From contig NC_081413.1 in assembly GCF_030272615.1 (NCBI RefSeq), positions 336,142,302-336,206,301 of the forward strand: a stretch of DNA of 64,000 nucleotides, given 5' to 3'. The notes under the pieces were generated by a model, which was given only the letters and a program-made list of their open reading frames with translations, made no database searches and was not told the origin of the DNA. Numbering within the stretch: position 1 is the first letter of the stretch; each line of letters begins with the position of its first letter. The stretch is from Cryptomeria japonica (taxonomy: Eukaryota > Streptophyta > Pinopsida > Cupressales > Cupressaceae). Both the position numbers and the translations under genes were made by a program. This document shows positions 12,701-23,252 of this stretch, one piece after another.

Positions 12701-14370
12701 TCTTTAATTTGTAATGATTGCACATTTCAATAAATGATAAATATGTTTTTTTCTATTATTTTGTGTTTAACTAGAAATGTATTTTTTGTTTAAATTTTTT
12801 AGAAAAAATATGGAGTTTGAAGTGAAGTTTCTTATACGCCTTGTGTGTTACTTGAGAAGAAGATTGTTTGTGAGTATTCTCATTACCTTGTCATTCATTT
12901 TGTGCAAGATCTATTTGAGTTTGATTTGAACTATTGCTCTTACCTTTGGGTTGATGGGGCAACTTGGTGGAAATGGGAATTAAGAAGGGATGATGATTCC
13001 ATGGAGAACATTAGGGAGGTTGGAGAATGTTGTAGCGACGATTTATCTTGCATGTATTCATTATTACTTGTATTATTATGGAGAAACAATTATTATTATG
13101 TTCTTGTTGTGGTTTGGGGGAGATAAGTATGGTGGATGGTTTGGGGCAATTTGGTAGTGATGAGAAATAAAATTTGTTGAGTATATCTATTGAATCATTA
13201 GATATTTTATTGACCTTATGGGTTGGATACCTAAAGTTCTTATTATCAAATAAGGATTAGTACCCAAATATTATGCTATCTTATCGATTTGACCCCATAC
13301 ATGTACTAGAAACAAAGAGTTGATAGATTATGTTTTTACATCCTTTTTTGAGTATTCATTATCATTTACTGGCTAAGAACTTATATCGGAAATGTATATG
13401 TGTCACCAAGTTCCTTAGAAAATCCCCCAAGATGAGGATCCATAGTTGAGGTAGTCATATGGTTGGGAGGTCTTTATCTCCATTGGCCCTATTCTTCTTT
13501 TGGAGCTTATAAATTTGGGTTCCTTTGTATCAGTTGATGTTGTTCTTGGTATAAGTTGAAAGTGTTTGTAAGCATATATTATTTAGCGAGTGAAATGTCA
13601 TCATGAGAAACATATTGTTTTGTTCAAATATGAGGAAGAAATAAGACCTTGCTTCTTTTGAAAATGTATATTTTGTTAAAAAAATAAATACTTGAATGAA
13701 CATTTGGAAGATTATGTCATTCAAGGAAAAATGATTAAAAGCTTGAAGGGAAAATTTCATATAATTGTGATTATTCTAATATGAAGTTGGATTTCTTGGA
13801 AATTGAAATGAAGAAATAAAAAAGAGATTTCACTTCTATTTTTAGAGTTTTATGTAAAATATAGTTTTATAAGGGTTAAAAAACCTAATCTCCCAATTTG
13901 ATTTCTTAAAAAATTAGCCATGAATTTATTTATTTTGTTGATTTAAAGATTAAATACAAGTTTAGAATGTGATAAATAAATATATTAGACATTTTGAAAA
14001 AAAATCAACTAAAGGCTAAAATTTTAGAAATGATAAAATTGAGTCTATATTTAGGATTCATGGGCTCATTGTGATTTTGTGAATTCACCACTTGTCACAT
14101 GTGGCAAATTCATCATATACCATGACATTCTCTATTTTTTTTGTTACTTGAACACGGTGTTCTTGCTATTTGTTGTGGCAAGTTCTTAGTTGTCATGGCA
14201 AACTTTGAGTCATTGCAGTGCTACTCTGTACTATGACAACAAAAATTTAATTTATCAAAATTATCTTATTGATACTACAAACAAACAACAATATCAATGA
14301 TGGTTGTATATTTTATATTTATATATTATAATTTTATATGTATAAACTCTAGCGATGTTTTATCTTTATT
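9791..14370. other. Long stretch without recognised genes
   Basis: AT-rich throughout. The longest open frames (for example 12845-13126) have low-complexity, random-looking composition and no recognisable motif. No LTR ends, primer sites or TIRs were found. It may be old, unrecognisable transposon DNA. Confidence 0.4.
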
Positions 14371-14380
14371 ATTTTCACTT

Positions 14381-14661
14381 CTTTTTTTTTTTTATCGGTA
14401 ATTGGCCGAAGCCTGAATAGCTTTTGACTGGAGCTATGAACCAGTGGGGACACAGTAGGGGGGCCCATCCCCATTACATATCTTTGAATTATTATTATTA
14501 TTATTATGTTTGATTAGATTGACCCCAAGACCTTCCCCATCCTATGGAAGGCCAAGAGTCATAGCTTAGAATTCCACTTCAGATGTCCCTATTGGGAATT
14601 GAACTTGGGTCTCCATAGTGAGAACCCAATGTTTTAGCCAGTTAAGCTCAACCCCTTGGAC
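14381..14661 (-). mobile_element. tRNA-derived SINE, minus orientation
   Basis: Read on the minus strand from about 14658 the element starts with a tRNA-like head. An A-box-like 'TGAGCTTAACTGG' comes first, and about 35 bp later a B-box-like 'AGTTCAATTCC'. These are the internal Pol III promoter elements. A unique body and a simple (TAA)n stretch follow, and the element ends in a run of about 12 A (T run at 14382-14393 on the plus strand). It is flanked by a perfect 10-bp target duplication, ATTTTCACTT, at 14371-14380 and 14662-14671. SINEs are transcribed by Pol III and copied by LINE reverse transcriptase, so the A tail and a TSD of this size are expected. Length is about 280 bp. I do not recognise the SINE family. 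Confidence 0.8.
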
Positions 14662-14789
14662 ATTTTCACTTTTTTAATTATGATTATATTTTTTAGTTGA
14701 ACATTGTAGATGATTGGTTTGTGTTGGGATAAAATTGAAAATTCTTTTCATGGCACTAGGTTTGGATAGTGGTTTGACATTTAGTTATT

Positions 14790-15330
14790 TGGTTTAGTTC
14801 GCCCAATATCAATCTAGGGGTATAGAATTAATGAAAGATGTATCAAAAATTTTCTCAAGGGTTGAAGGATAGCAAGATGAGTTTAATGAAATGCATCTTA
14901 CTTTGAGAAATGGAGTTTAAATATTGCAAAAGGTGGAAATAGGATTCACAAGTTTATGCATGCAAACTAGGAATTAAATGTGTTTCCAATAATCGCATTT
15001 AGAAGGAGAATGAACTCGATAGGCTTAAACTCAAACTTATTATGAAAGGGATGAGAACAAGGTGAATTCACTACTCCTTGATTGAGTTGAAAATGAGCTA
15101 TAGAAATTATGAGAATTGAGTGCATGAATTAGGATAAATGACGCAAAATTGACAATATTTAGCATGAACAGATAGTTTTAGATCATATATTTAGACATAA
15201 AGTATAAGTCTACAAATAGGAAGCAGAAAGGAACCTCTATCTGAAATCTTAGTTTGGAAATGTGGGTCATGACGGAAATCGAGCTCAACCCAAAAGTGTC
15301 GGACACAAATGATAGAAATAGTTTTGGGAT
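14790..15330 (+). other. Degenerate coding-like stretch left of the LTR-like repeat
   Basis: Broken plus-strand frames give Leu/Glu/Lys-rich readings such as 'DEFNEMHLTLRNGV' and 'ENELDRLKLKLIMKGMRT', suggesting a decayed coiled-coil protein. Many stops and frame changes interrupt it. It ends at the LTR-like repeat starting at 15331. It may be gag-derived. No domain is recognised. Confidence 0.3.
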
Positions 15331-15708
15331 TGTAATATCCCCTATTGTTATGTGACTGAAAGGTGTAGGGAATATTGATAAATAGTTGTCTGATAGCCTT
15401 TAATCAGTTGTTCTAGTTTTCAGACTTAATAACTTGTGTGTTATGCAATTTGGACATCTAGCATAATTCTACATGTTATGCAGTTTGGACAGCTAGCATA
15501 ATTATGCGTGTTATGCAGTTTTCTTTGAGTTTTGTTTGTTTGATCATATGAATGCAATGCAATGAATATGAAAATAGATTTACCAACTAAGAATGCATAC
15601 TAATATCATATTCATCTATTTGACATTTTGTCAAACATATAACATGCATCCTGAGTTAGCCAATATGCTCCTACACCTTTCAGTCACATAACAATAGGGG
15701 ATATTACA
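15331..15708 (+). repeat. LTR-like terminal repeat with perfect 39-bp inverted ends
   Basis: It starts TGTAATATCCCC and ends GGGGATATTACA. The first 39 bases (15331-15369) are the exact reverse complement of the last 39 (15670-15708). It begins TG, ends CA, and a tRNA-iMet-like primer site follows one base later, so it sits where a 5' LTR should. Internally, a 35-bp unit containing 'TTATGCARTTTGGACA' repeats from 15441, 15476 and, partially, 15511. It does not match the 3' LTR at 17304 beyond the first dozen bases. It could be a rearranged LTR or a foldback/MITE-type insertion. Confidence 0.55.
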
Positions 15709-15709
15709 G

Positions 15710-15721
15710 TGGTATCAAAGA
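15710..15721 (+). other. Primer-binding site, tRNA-iMet type
   Basis: 'TGGTATCAAAGA' matches the usual plant retroelement site TGGTATCAGAGC (complementary to the 3' end of initiator tRNA-Met) at 9 of the first 11 positions or better. It lies one base after the CA that ends the LTR-like repeat. Confidence 0.55.
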
Positions 15722-15748
15722 GGTTTCCTACCATCCTATGTGGGAAAT

Positions 15749-17303
15749 ATGGCTTCTAAATTTGTTGATGAAGTGATGATTGCTTATGAGGAACATAGAG
15801 CACTTCCAGATAAGACCAAAAGTTTCCTAGATTTTGACTGATGTATGGGGTATTGGATGGATTGTGGCAAGTAAAAAAGAAGAACAAAGAATAGAGTTAC
15901 TTCACCCACGATAGGGAAAATTTATATGATGACTTTGTTAGGCGTGTTGATTTAACTCAAGAGGATATGAGGATAGTCATGGGGAATGAGTTGTCTACAT
16001 CATCGTTGCAAAACATTTCACATGAGACTTCCACATTGGAGGCTATTATAGAGCATGCTAATGATATGGATAGCAATTGTATGAACTCAATGGATGATCA
16101 GACTACTTCTTCACCTTCACATGATGAAAAATCAAACTATGACAGCCAAGGACAGTTGGAACAAAAGCTCTTAGTTTCAGAAGATTTGCAAGCTCAAATG
16201 TTGGTAAGGGAAGATGGAATAGCTCATGCATTGACAAGGATGGACAACATTCACAAACATCTAGAGGATCTCATTCAGACAGTTCAAAGAGAGGAAAGAC
16301 AAAAGGGAATGGGACATGACACTCCACATACACATTTGTATCCTTTCAAAGAAGCTTTGGAGTTGATAAAAGAGGACTATCTACAAATGGTTAGAGTCAG
16401 GGACAGAGCCATCCAATTGGTAAAAGATCAAGATAGAGATAATTCTGACCTTTGTCTACTTTTGGGTGGGCATAGTCACTCCTCTCATACTCTAGAAAAT
16501 CAGTCTCTTGTAGCAGCTACTCCTAGAGAAGGAGATGAGACAAATCAAGATCTGATAATAATTGATGACTACAATGAAAAAGAAGATTCCAAAGATCTGA
16601 ATTGGGACAGTGATATTCCTCCTCATTTTTATGAGATTGTAGTCCTTACACATGGAAGAATTTGTGACAATGAGTCTACAAGTGTGGGGCACGAAGCTTG
16701 CATTGAAGAGATAATTGGAAAGGGTGAAGAATTTACACAATGGTATGATCTGGAACAACATGGAGGTGTTGTTTAGTTTGTGAACAATCCTTTGTTTGAG
16801 GCAGATGCTACATGGTCAAGTGATAATCCACTCTTTGAGATAGATGTTGATCGCTATCACGACCCCAATTCTGAGGTGAGCATTGATCGTAGTGTTTGGA
16901 ATCCTAGTAGTGCATCAAGATTTTAGACAGGACTCATAGAGGAGTTTTCAGCAGTTTACATGGTGAGGAGTGCATACAGCTTCACATTTGATCCTCATGT
17001 ACATGATTTATTTCCAATGCACAGTTCAACAACACGTGTGTTGGACAGTTTGTATGACAACATACCTTGTGCTAAGTTTGGAAGCAAACAAGATCAGTGT
17101 TTTGAGTTGCTTCCACTCGACTCTTACTCTAGTGACACTTGATGATAAGGATGAGTTGATTCAGCAAGTTCAGTTTGATGTGCCAATGTTACAAGAGTTG
17201 TTTGGTGACAATAGGATATTGCACAAATTTTCACTTGGGATCCGGGTGGAGTTTATTTGCAGTCGAGATTGCTTGGGGACAAGCAATTTCAAGAGGGGCG
17301 GAC
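15749..17303 (+). pseudogene. Gag-like ORF of a non-autonomous Gypsy-like element
   Basis: An ATG at 15749 follows the primer site by about 30 bp. That frame is soon broken by stops. The main open frame (15967-16776, 269 codons) is acidic and coiled-coil-like, with a segment 'LTRMDNIHKHLEDLIQTV' and several Asp/Glu-rich patches. Reading continues with stops to 'LLPLDSYSSDT' at 17142. It ends near 17303 in frames that give 'GDKQFQEGRTV'-type sequence, which plant Gypsy elements carry just before the polypurine tract. No protease, RT, RNase H or integrase motif lies between primer site and polypurine tract, and no CCHC knuckle was seen. It is therefore a gag-only element that would depend on enzymes from elsewhere, and it is dead. 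Confidence 0.5.
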
Positions 17304-18830
17304 TGTAATGTCCCCTTTTTAGCATGTTCCTATTTTTGAATGATTATCCTATCATTATGACCCTCGTAGGATAATGAGTGTGGATAGAGGGTTTTCTGTG
17401 GCAAAGATTTGGTCAACAGAGGTTCTCATCTTCTCCAATATTCAGTATGTTCTATTTTGATGTTCGTTTGGCTTAATTTGGACTTCATTTTCTATACTTA
17501 CCATTTATAGTGAGTCAGAGGTTGATCAAGAAGGACCCTTTCTATTTTTAGCAAGAGCATCTGGTCATATGATGATTAGCAGTGTTGACTCCCATTTCAG
17601 TCGGTATGGCTAAATAATAAGTATTTTGGGAGTTATTAATATTTTAGTGGCCAAATTAATATTAAATTATTAAATGACTTATTATAAAGTTATAATTTAA
17701 CTTTATAATTTCACTTAAAGTCAAGGGTTGAGTCATCATGAAAGGGGGCCATTATTACAATTAATTATGGGGTCCAATATTAATGAGAATTTAAAACAAT
17801 TCCCTAATTTTAAATGTAATACCATTTTAAATGTTATTTAAAAATACTTTTTAGAGGAAATTAAACTTCATGAGGAGATATAAGGCTTTGCAAGAGAAAT
17901 TCAACACATTATGTGATTGTTATTTCTTTCAACTTGATATTGGAGAGCATTGGGATTTGGAGAGACCAAGGGTTTCTGCAAGTTTTCAGAGCTTTTTGGC
18001 ATTGGAGTGCATAGCTACTTCATTGTGAAAGCTACTTGAGGTGGTGAAATATCTTTCGAGGTTTGCTTTTGAGTTGGTTGTAACCAGTAGTCAAATTTGT
18101 GCAAATTGGAAAAAGATTGATCATGGTTTTGAGAAAAAATTTTATGAAGTGCATAATAATTATGGGGATGTGTTAATTCAACGTTGGGCATAGTAATTAT
18201 AGGTCGTACAACCTTTTCATCGTACTCTTTTTTTTTCCCTAGCCGTACTCTTCTAGAGGTGAAGTGAATATTTCTAAAGGTGGAGAAGTTAATTACTACA
18301 ACAAGTTGGAATCTAAATCAGACCCAGCAGTGGCTGCCAACAATCAGGTTTTAATTTAATGAACTTCATCTTCCATTTGGAAATGCATTTGGTTGTAAGA
18401 ATTGTTGAACAAGTTCAATGAAGGAAGGAGAGGTTGCATGATAAAAGTTTGATATAATGCCTATGGTTATAATCTTCATAGATAGCATAATAGTTTGCAT
18501 GCCAACTGTTTGAGTTAATGTCTAGTTGTTGTAGGTGCATATTTACATTGTGTGGGTCATCTATTTGCATCCAAAAAAGACAAAGAATAAAATTTACATC
18601 TTACTTATTCAATTTAATGATCATTCAAGCCTTCAAACTTCATTTACATCCATCAAAAGTAATTGCAAACCAAACTGAAGTTAAAAACCACAAATACAAA
18701 TATTGTATGCAAAGTGTTTGACAATAATCCTTGGAGTTCAAATAAGCAAAAACAGGGTCAGATTAGCGAAGGGATACTGTAGGGATCAGGATGTCGCTCT
18801 ATGTATCTCCCTAAAATTTTGTCGAAAAAG
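17304..18830 (+). repeat. 3' LTR of a Gypsy-like element (right end uncertain)
   Basis: The polypurine tract 'AAGAGGGGCGGA' (17291-17302) is followed by 'TGTAATGTCCCCTTTTTAG', a common Gypsy LTR start. The next 550 bp are AT-rich. A TATA-like 'AGATATAAGG' lies near 17875, followed by a transcribed-looking leader with 'GAGACCAAGGGTTTC'. No clear CA end or TSD was identified, and the right boundary near 18.8 kb is a guess. Confidence 0.45.
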
Positions 18831-21677
18831 TGTTACATATTATTGGTAATCGACCTTAACCCTAATTTTTTACCTCTTCAAAAGTTGGTTTTGTGCATCT
18901 AAGTTTGCTTTGTCTAGATATATATTTTCTATCTCTAGATCATGTCACCTACAAACACAAGAGGAATTTTTTTTGTTGGATTAGTATGGGTTTGCCTAGG
19001 TAAAATCCTAGGTTTGGAATTAACCCTATGATGAATTGGAATAAAATTAAAAGTGTGCCTTGAATGGGCAAAGGCTAGATTTGAAATTGAAATGTTATAC
19101 CTTCTTGAATCTCCTTTATCTTGAAGTATTCATGGAAAGTTTTATGTTTTCATGTAGGAGTTCATAAATGTCTTCATAAGAGCTTGATCATGGATGTCAT
19201 CTTGAATGCTTGAAATCTAAATACTTGACCTCTCCTTCACTGCCTTGATGATGCTTGATTGCTTGCTCACTTGAATTTGAATAATTGAATTGGAAACTTG
19301 TAGAGAGATGTTTCAAATCAGGGGTTAAGACTTGCTTGTATACTTCACACCATGATACTTGTTGAAAATTATGAAGAAGGATAACATGGGAAATATATTC
19401 CCAACCAAAAAATATTGACCATTGGAGGTCCCAAAATTGGGACCTTTTGGTATGAACAAGGGCACTAGGGACCCTTGACTAGTCTAGCAGGGATCAATTA
19501 AGGACTAAAGAGCATAACAAAGAATGAATATTATAGATATGACATTTGTGTGAGCGAAAACAAGCACAATCATGGCATAAAAGGAAAAAATACCAAAGTG
19601 AGGGCTAAATGAGTATGAAATTGTATATGGATACGATTTACAATGCTACATTTAAAATCTCCCACTTTAGTGGGAGTATGAACCTACTGTCATACTCTTG
19701 GTAAATTATAGAACAATATTGAAAAAAAATCATCAATATATTAAAGAGATAAGAAACACCAAGCCCACTGGGACTTGGGAAGTTATGAATCTAATGTTGA
19801 GATCAAAGGAGCAATACACGAAGGGAAGAAAATATATGACTTTCTGGCTTAGTAAGGCTATGCCTACTATGAGTTGTATCAAGAAAGAAAAATTTGACTG
19901 CAAAATCAATGCATGAAGATTATAAAACAAGGCCTCAATTTGCAAAGTAATCTAGAATAAAGATCAACTACAAAATGGGTGCTACATGCACCAAACATGT
20001 TGTGGTGTGCAATAAAAGTATATAAACCAAATCTCATGATGTATGAATAAAGTTTAACAAAGAGCAAAGTGTATACCCCCACATTAAAGTGATTGTGTAT
20101 GTCTTACCAAGAGTAATTTCTTTAAGGTAGCATGCATGCATGGAAAAGACAATCATGCTGCAATAATCAAATGTCCCCAAGAAAAGACAAATCCAAGGTG
20201 ATGGTTCACATGACATAAAGAGAGAAGATAATGGATCCATAATCTGGGGTTAGTATGTACATTATATAAATCATGTATACCAAGTATGATTGTAATGATT
20301 GACCTCATCCCCCAAAGGCAGTGGAACTATGAGCACAATGGAAGAAGAGCACATAAGATGGACACTAAAAGACTTTTTGGGTTGACATGGAAGAGACCAA
20401 AAAGAGATATCTCAATGCTTTACATCATTTCCAATTAGACAACACAAAAGCACATTTACAACAATAGTATGTTTATGATATAACATGAATATGACATATA
20501 GAAGAATGGAGATACAAATAGAAGAATGTCATAACAGGTTTAGTCCATTCATTTTATTTCAACACAAGTTAGAGTGGTATAATAAGGTGAGGTTGGAGAC
20601 CACTGATAAATTTTGCAAGCCACTGCCAATGCAATGTTGGACCTATGAGTGGGATTCAAAGAGCCAAAATTATAACTTTGTTGCTTTTCATGAGTATTTT
20701 GTTACTGTAGCATCGTAAATTGTACACCTTTATTAGTGTGTCCAATTTCACACTCTCCTAGCACCTATTTTAGCATTTACCTTTCCTCTATGCATTATAG
20801 GACCTTTATTGAAATTAATTAATATTTAAATTAATATTGTGGGCCTTATTTCATTTTATTTACATCATCAAACACTTATTTGGGCCCTTAATTCTAGGTG
20901 TGTTCTTTATCTGTTTATCCCAATTTATCCTTTATACTAGCCCAAATTCAACTTCCAAGACACATTTCACATATCTATACATTATGGTTTGAGCCAACGA
21001 GCTAGAATCATCATTAGAACCTCGTTATCTCATATTCCTTGAGAGTCAAGAAAAAATTGTTGGGACCAAGGCAACCTACCACCATGGCCCCGCACTTTTT
21101 CCCCAAATTTTGAGAGGATAATTTGGTGGTCTTATGTAACTCAAATCTAGATCCATGCGAAAATACACCAAATCTAAGTTAGCCTAAGGGGGATTTTATA
21201 ATAAGGGGGTTTTAATTATAAAATCCCTATATAAGATATCCTTCTTCCTTAAGAGCAGGTTTGATTCAAGGAGCAACAAACTACATCAAGGCATCTTTCA
21301 TTTATGTTTTATCTATGATTTTGTGATGGATTTTATGTGATTTATCATGTTATTGCATCAACACATGGAGAACTTATCCTAAGAGCATTACATCAACTAT
21401 TTAAGGTATAATCATTTACAATCAATCATTTCAATTCATTGCCCTCAAAAGGCAAGCTTTCCAATTTAATTCAAGTTCAATTTCTATTTCAATTAGGACT
21501 AATTCCAAACTTGGGGTTTCACTTAAGGAAAACCCCTATCTACAAACCCCATTTCTTTCTTTTTGTGTGTAGCTACAAGTACCCAATAAAGCCAAAAGAC
21601 CTCAAATAGAATTAGGAGCCCAATACAGACCCAATCCCAAATTTTGGACCTTGTTTTTAAGGACCAGGGTGCTGGGG
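18831..21677. other. Stretch without recognised genes; LTR-like DNA at its right end
   Basis: No coding content recognised. Small hairpins occur: an inverted repeat with 9-bp arms (AGGTCCCAA..TTGGGACCT) at 19426-19445, and 'CTCCCACTTTAGTGGGAG' at about 19659-19676. From about 20.73 kb the sequence looks like an LTR promoter region with 'CTATATAAGATA' near 21230. The Copia element inserts at 21678. Confidence 0.35.
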
Positions 21678-23181
21678 TGTTGGCATATGTGCAGAGGATG
21701 ACATGATGATATTGTATGTTGTCATTGATGTCAATATGCTAAAGAGTGAACTGGTATATTGAAGTAAACAACTTCCAAGAGAACCGGTATGATGTTGTGA
21801 ACCGGTATATGTGAAAAAGTGAAGCGGCATGTTTGTCCAAGTGAATTGGTATGTTGGAATGTGAACCAGTATATGGAATGTTTTGTATCAAGGTTTCATA
21901 TGGTATGACTACTGGTTGGTAGTATTAGCTTCAGGGTTTTCGGTTGAAGTATTCCAAGCCTGTGTGATTCAACTGATGACATCATGTGATGAGTTAGCAT
22001 TGTAATGAAGAACAGATTATGTTGCCACGTCAGCCTTGTGCGCGTGAATGATCTTGCATGAAGGAGACTGATCCTATCTACCTCGAGAATGTGTGAAGTC
22101 TCTGTAAATGGTGGAGAACATGTGATGGGTTATCAGCCTCCAAGAAGCGGTGAAGAACGAACATTGGAGAACGTCTTGAGATCTGTTCAAGATTGTTGTA
22201 ATCAATGCAATATGTTCAACGGTTAGGATTGAATCGACTGAATTGCTTAACCTAAATGTTTATGGTTTAGGGTTTATGCTACTGACCTATCTTTCCTATA
22301 AGGTCGATGTTGTCTTTCATATTGAAGTTGTTGGCAAATGTTGTGTGTGTATCTAAGTGCAGAGATACGTGATTCTTGCCAAACAAGATAAGAGAATAGA
22401 TACCTGCAGAGTGTGATTGCAGAAGGAAGGAACTAAAGCAGATTTGCATTGGCATTGAAGTGCTATTACCAGATCATTCTAATACCTGTTGACCTCTAAC
22501 CACTTCAACAGTTGGAAAATCCCTTAACAGGGTAGCTTTAACCGACTTGTTGTAAAATCCTTTAACAGGGTGACTCAAAATCATTGAGTTCTTAAAATCC
22601 TCTAACAAGGTAACCTTTAACATGGTTTAACCCTTAACCTGGTATTTTAGCCATCCCTTAACCGGGTGATCCCTAACAGGATCAGTTCCTAACAGAACCT
22701 ATTATAAAGTCTTTAACCGGACTAGGATCCTAACAGAGCAAACTTCAAAAGGGTTCAAAGAACAACTTGTGGGTATTCATCCCCACCGTGGATTTTCCCA
22801 GTTGGGTTTCCACGTGAAAAATATGCATGTTATGTGTGATGCTTTTTCATGTGATGCTTTGTTATTTTCTATCAAGCTGTAAAGCATGTTGAACCAGTAA
22901 GTCTTTACATTTCTGTTGATGTATCACTAGTGTATGCATGTGGGTGAAGTGGAAATAAGATGTTAGATTGTGTGGAAAGTTAAGAGCTACCGGTTTATGT
23001 CTTTCACATTCTTACTAAGTTTAACCAAGAGTAATCTGGTTTAGAACGGTGTTATTGCTTGCTAGTCAAGTTCAAAGTTTTTAGTCAAAACCAGTTTAAG
23101 TAAATGTGATTTTTGCCTGTACTGATTCACCCCCCCCTCTTAGTACCGGTTTGGTACTAACTGCTCATCATTTATTCATCA
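21678..23181 (+). repeat. Copia 5' LTR
   Basis: About 1,504 bp, starting TGTTGGCATATG and ending near CATTCATCA just before the primer site. A segment at 22504-22745 contains roughly ten degenerate copies of a (T)TAACAGGGT-like unit. Near the 3' end is a C-tract motif 'ATTCACCCCCCCCTCTTAGT' (about 23125-23144), also found in the other Copia-like LTRs here. The site 'TATCAAGGTTTC' at 21886-21897 is the uninterrupted form of the TIR-element target in the 3' LTR. Confidence 0.88.
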
Positions 23182-23183
23182 AT

Positions 23184-23195
23184 TGGTATTAGAGC
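23184..23195 (+). other. Copia primer-binding site (tRNA-iMet)
   Basis: 'TGGTATTAGAGC' differs by one base from the canonical TGGTATCAGAGC and lies two bases after the 5' LTR. Confidence 0.85.
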
Positions 23196-23252
23196 ATCCT
23201 CCAGGTCCTCTGTGTTGTAAGCTTAACCGCTTGAGGTAAAGATCCTACTCTA

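Noticed and set aside
12845-13126. 93-codon plus-strand frame
   Set aside because: Random-looking composition, no motif, no splice or promoter context.
14600-14660. A functional tRNA gene
   Set aside because: Only the A- and B-box-like head is tRNA-like; the 3' half, anticodon stem and acceptor pairing are absent and an A tail and TSD follow, so it is a SINE.
19426-19445. Small inverted repeat as a terminator or regulatory hairpin
   Set aside because: Isolated 9-bp arms with no gene nearby; chance hairpins of this size are common.
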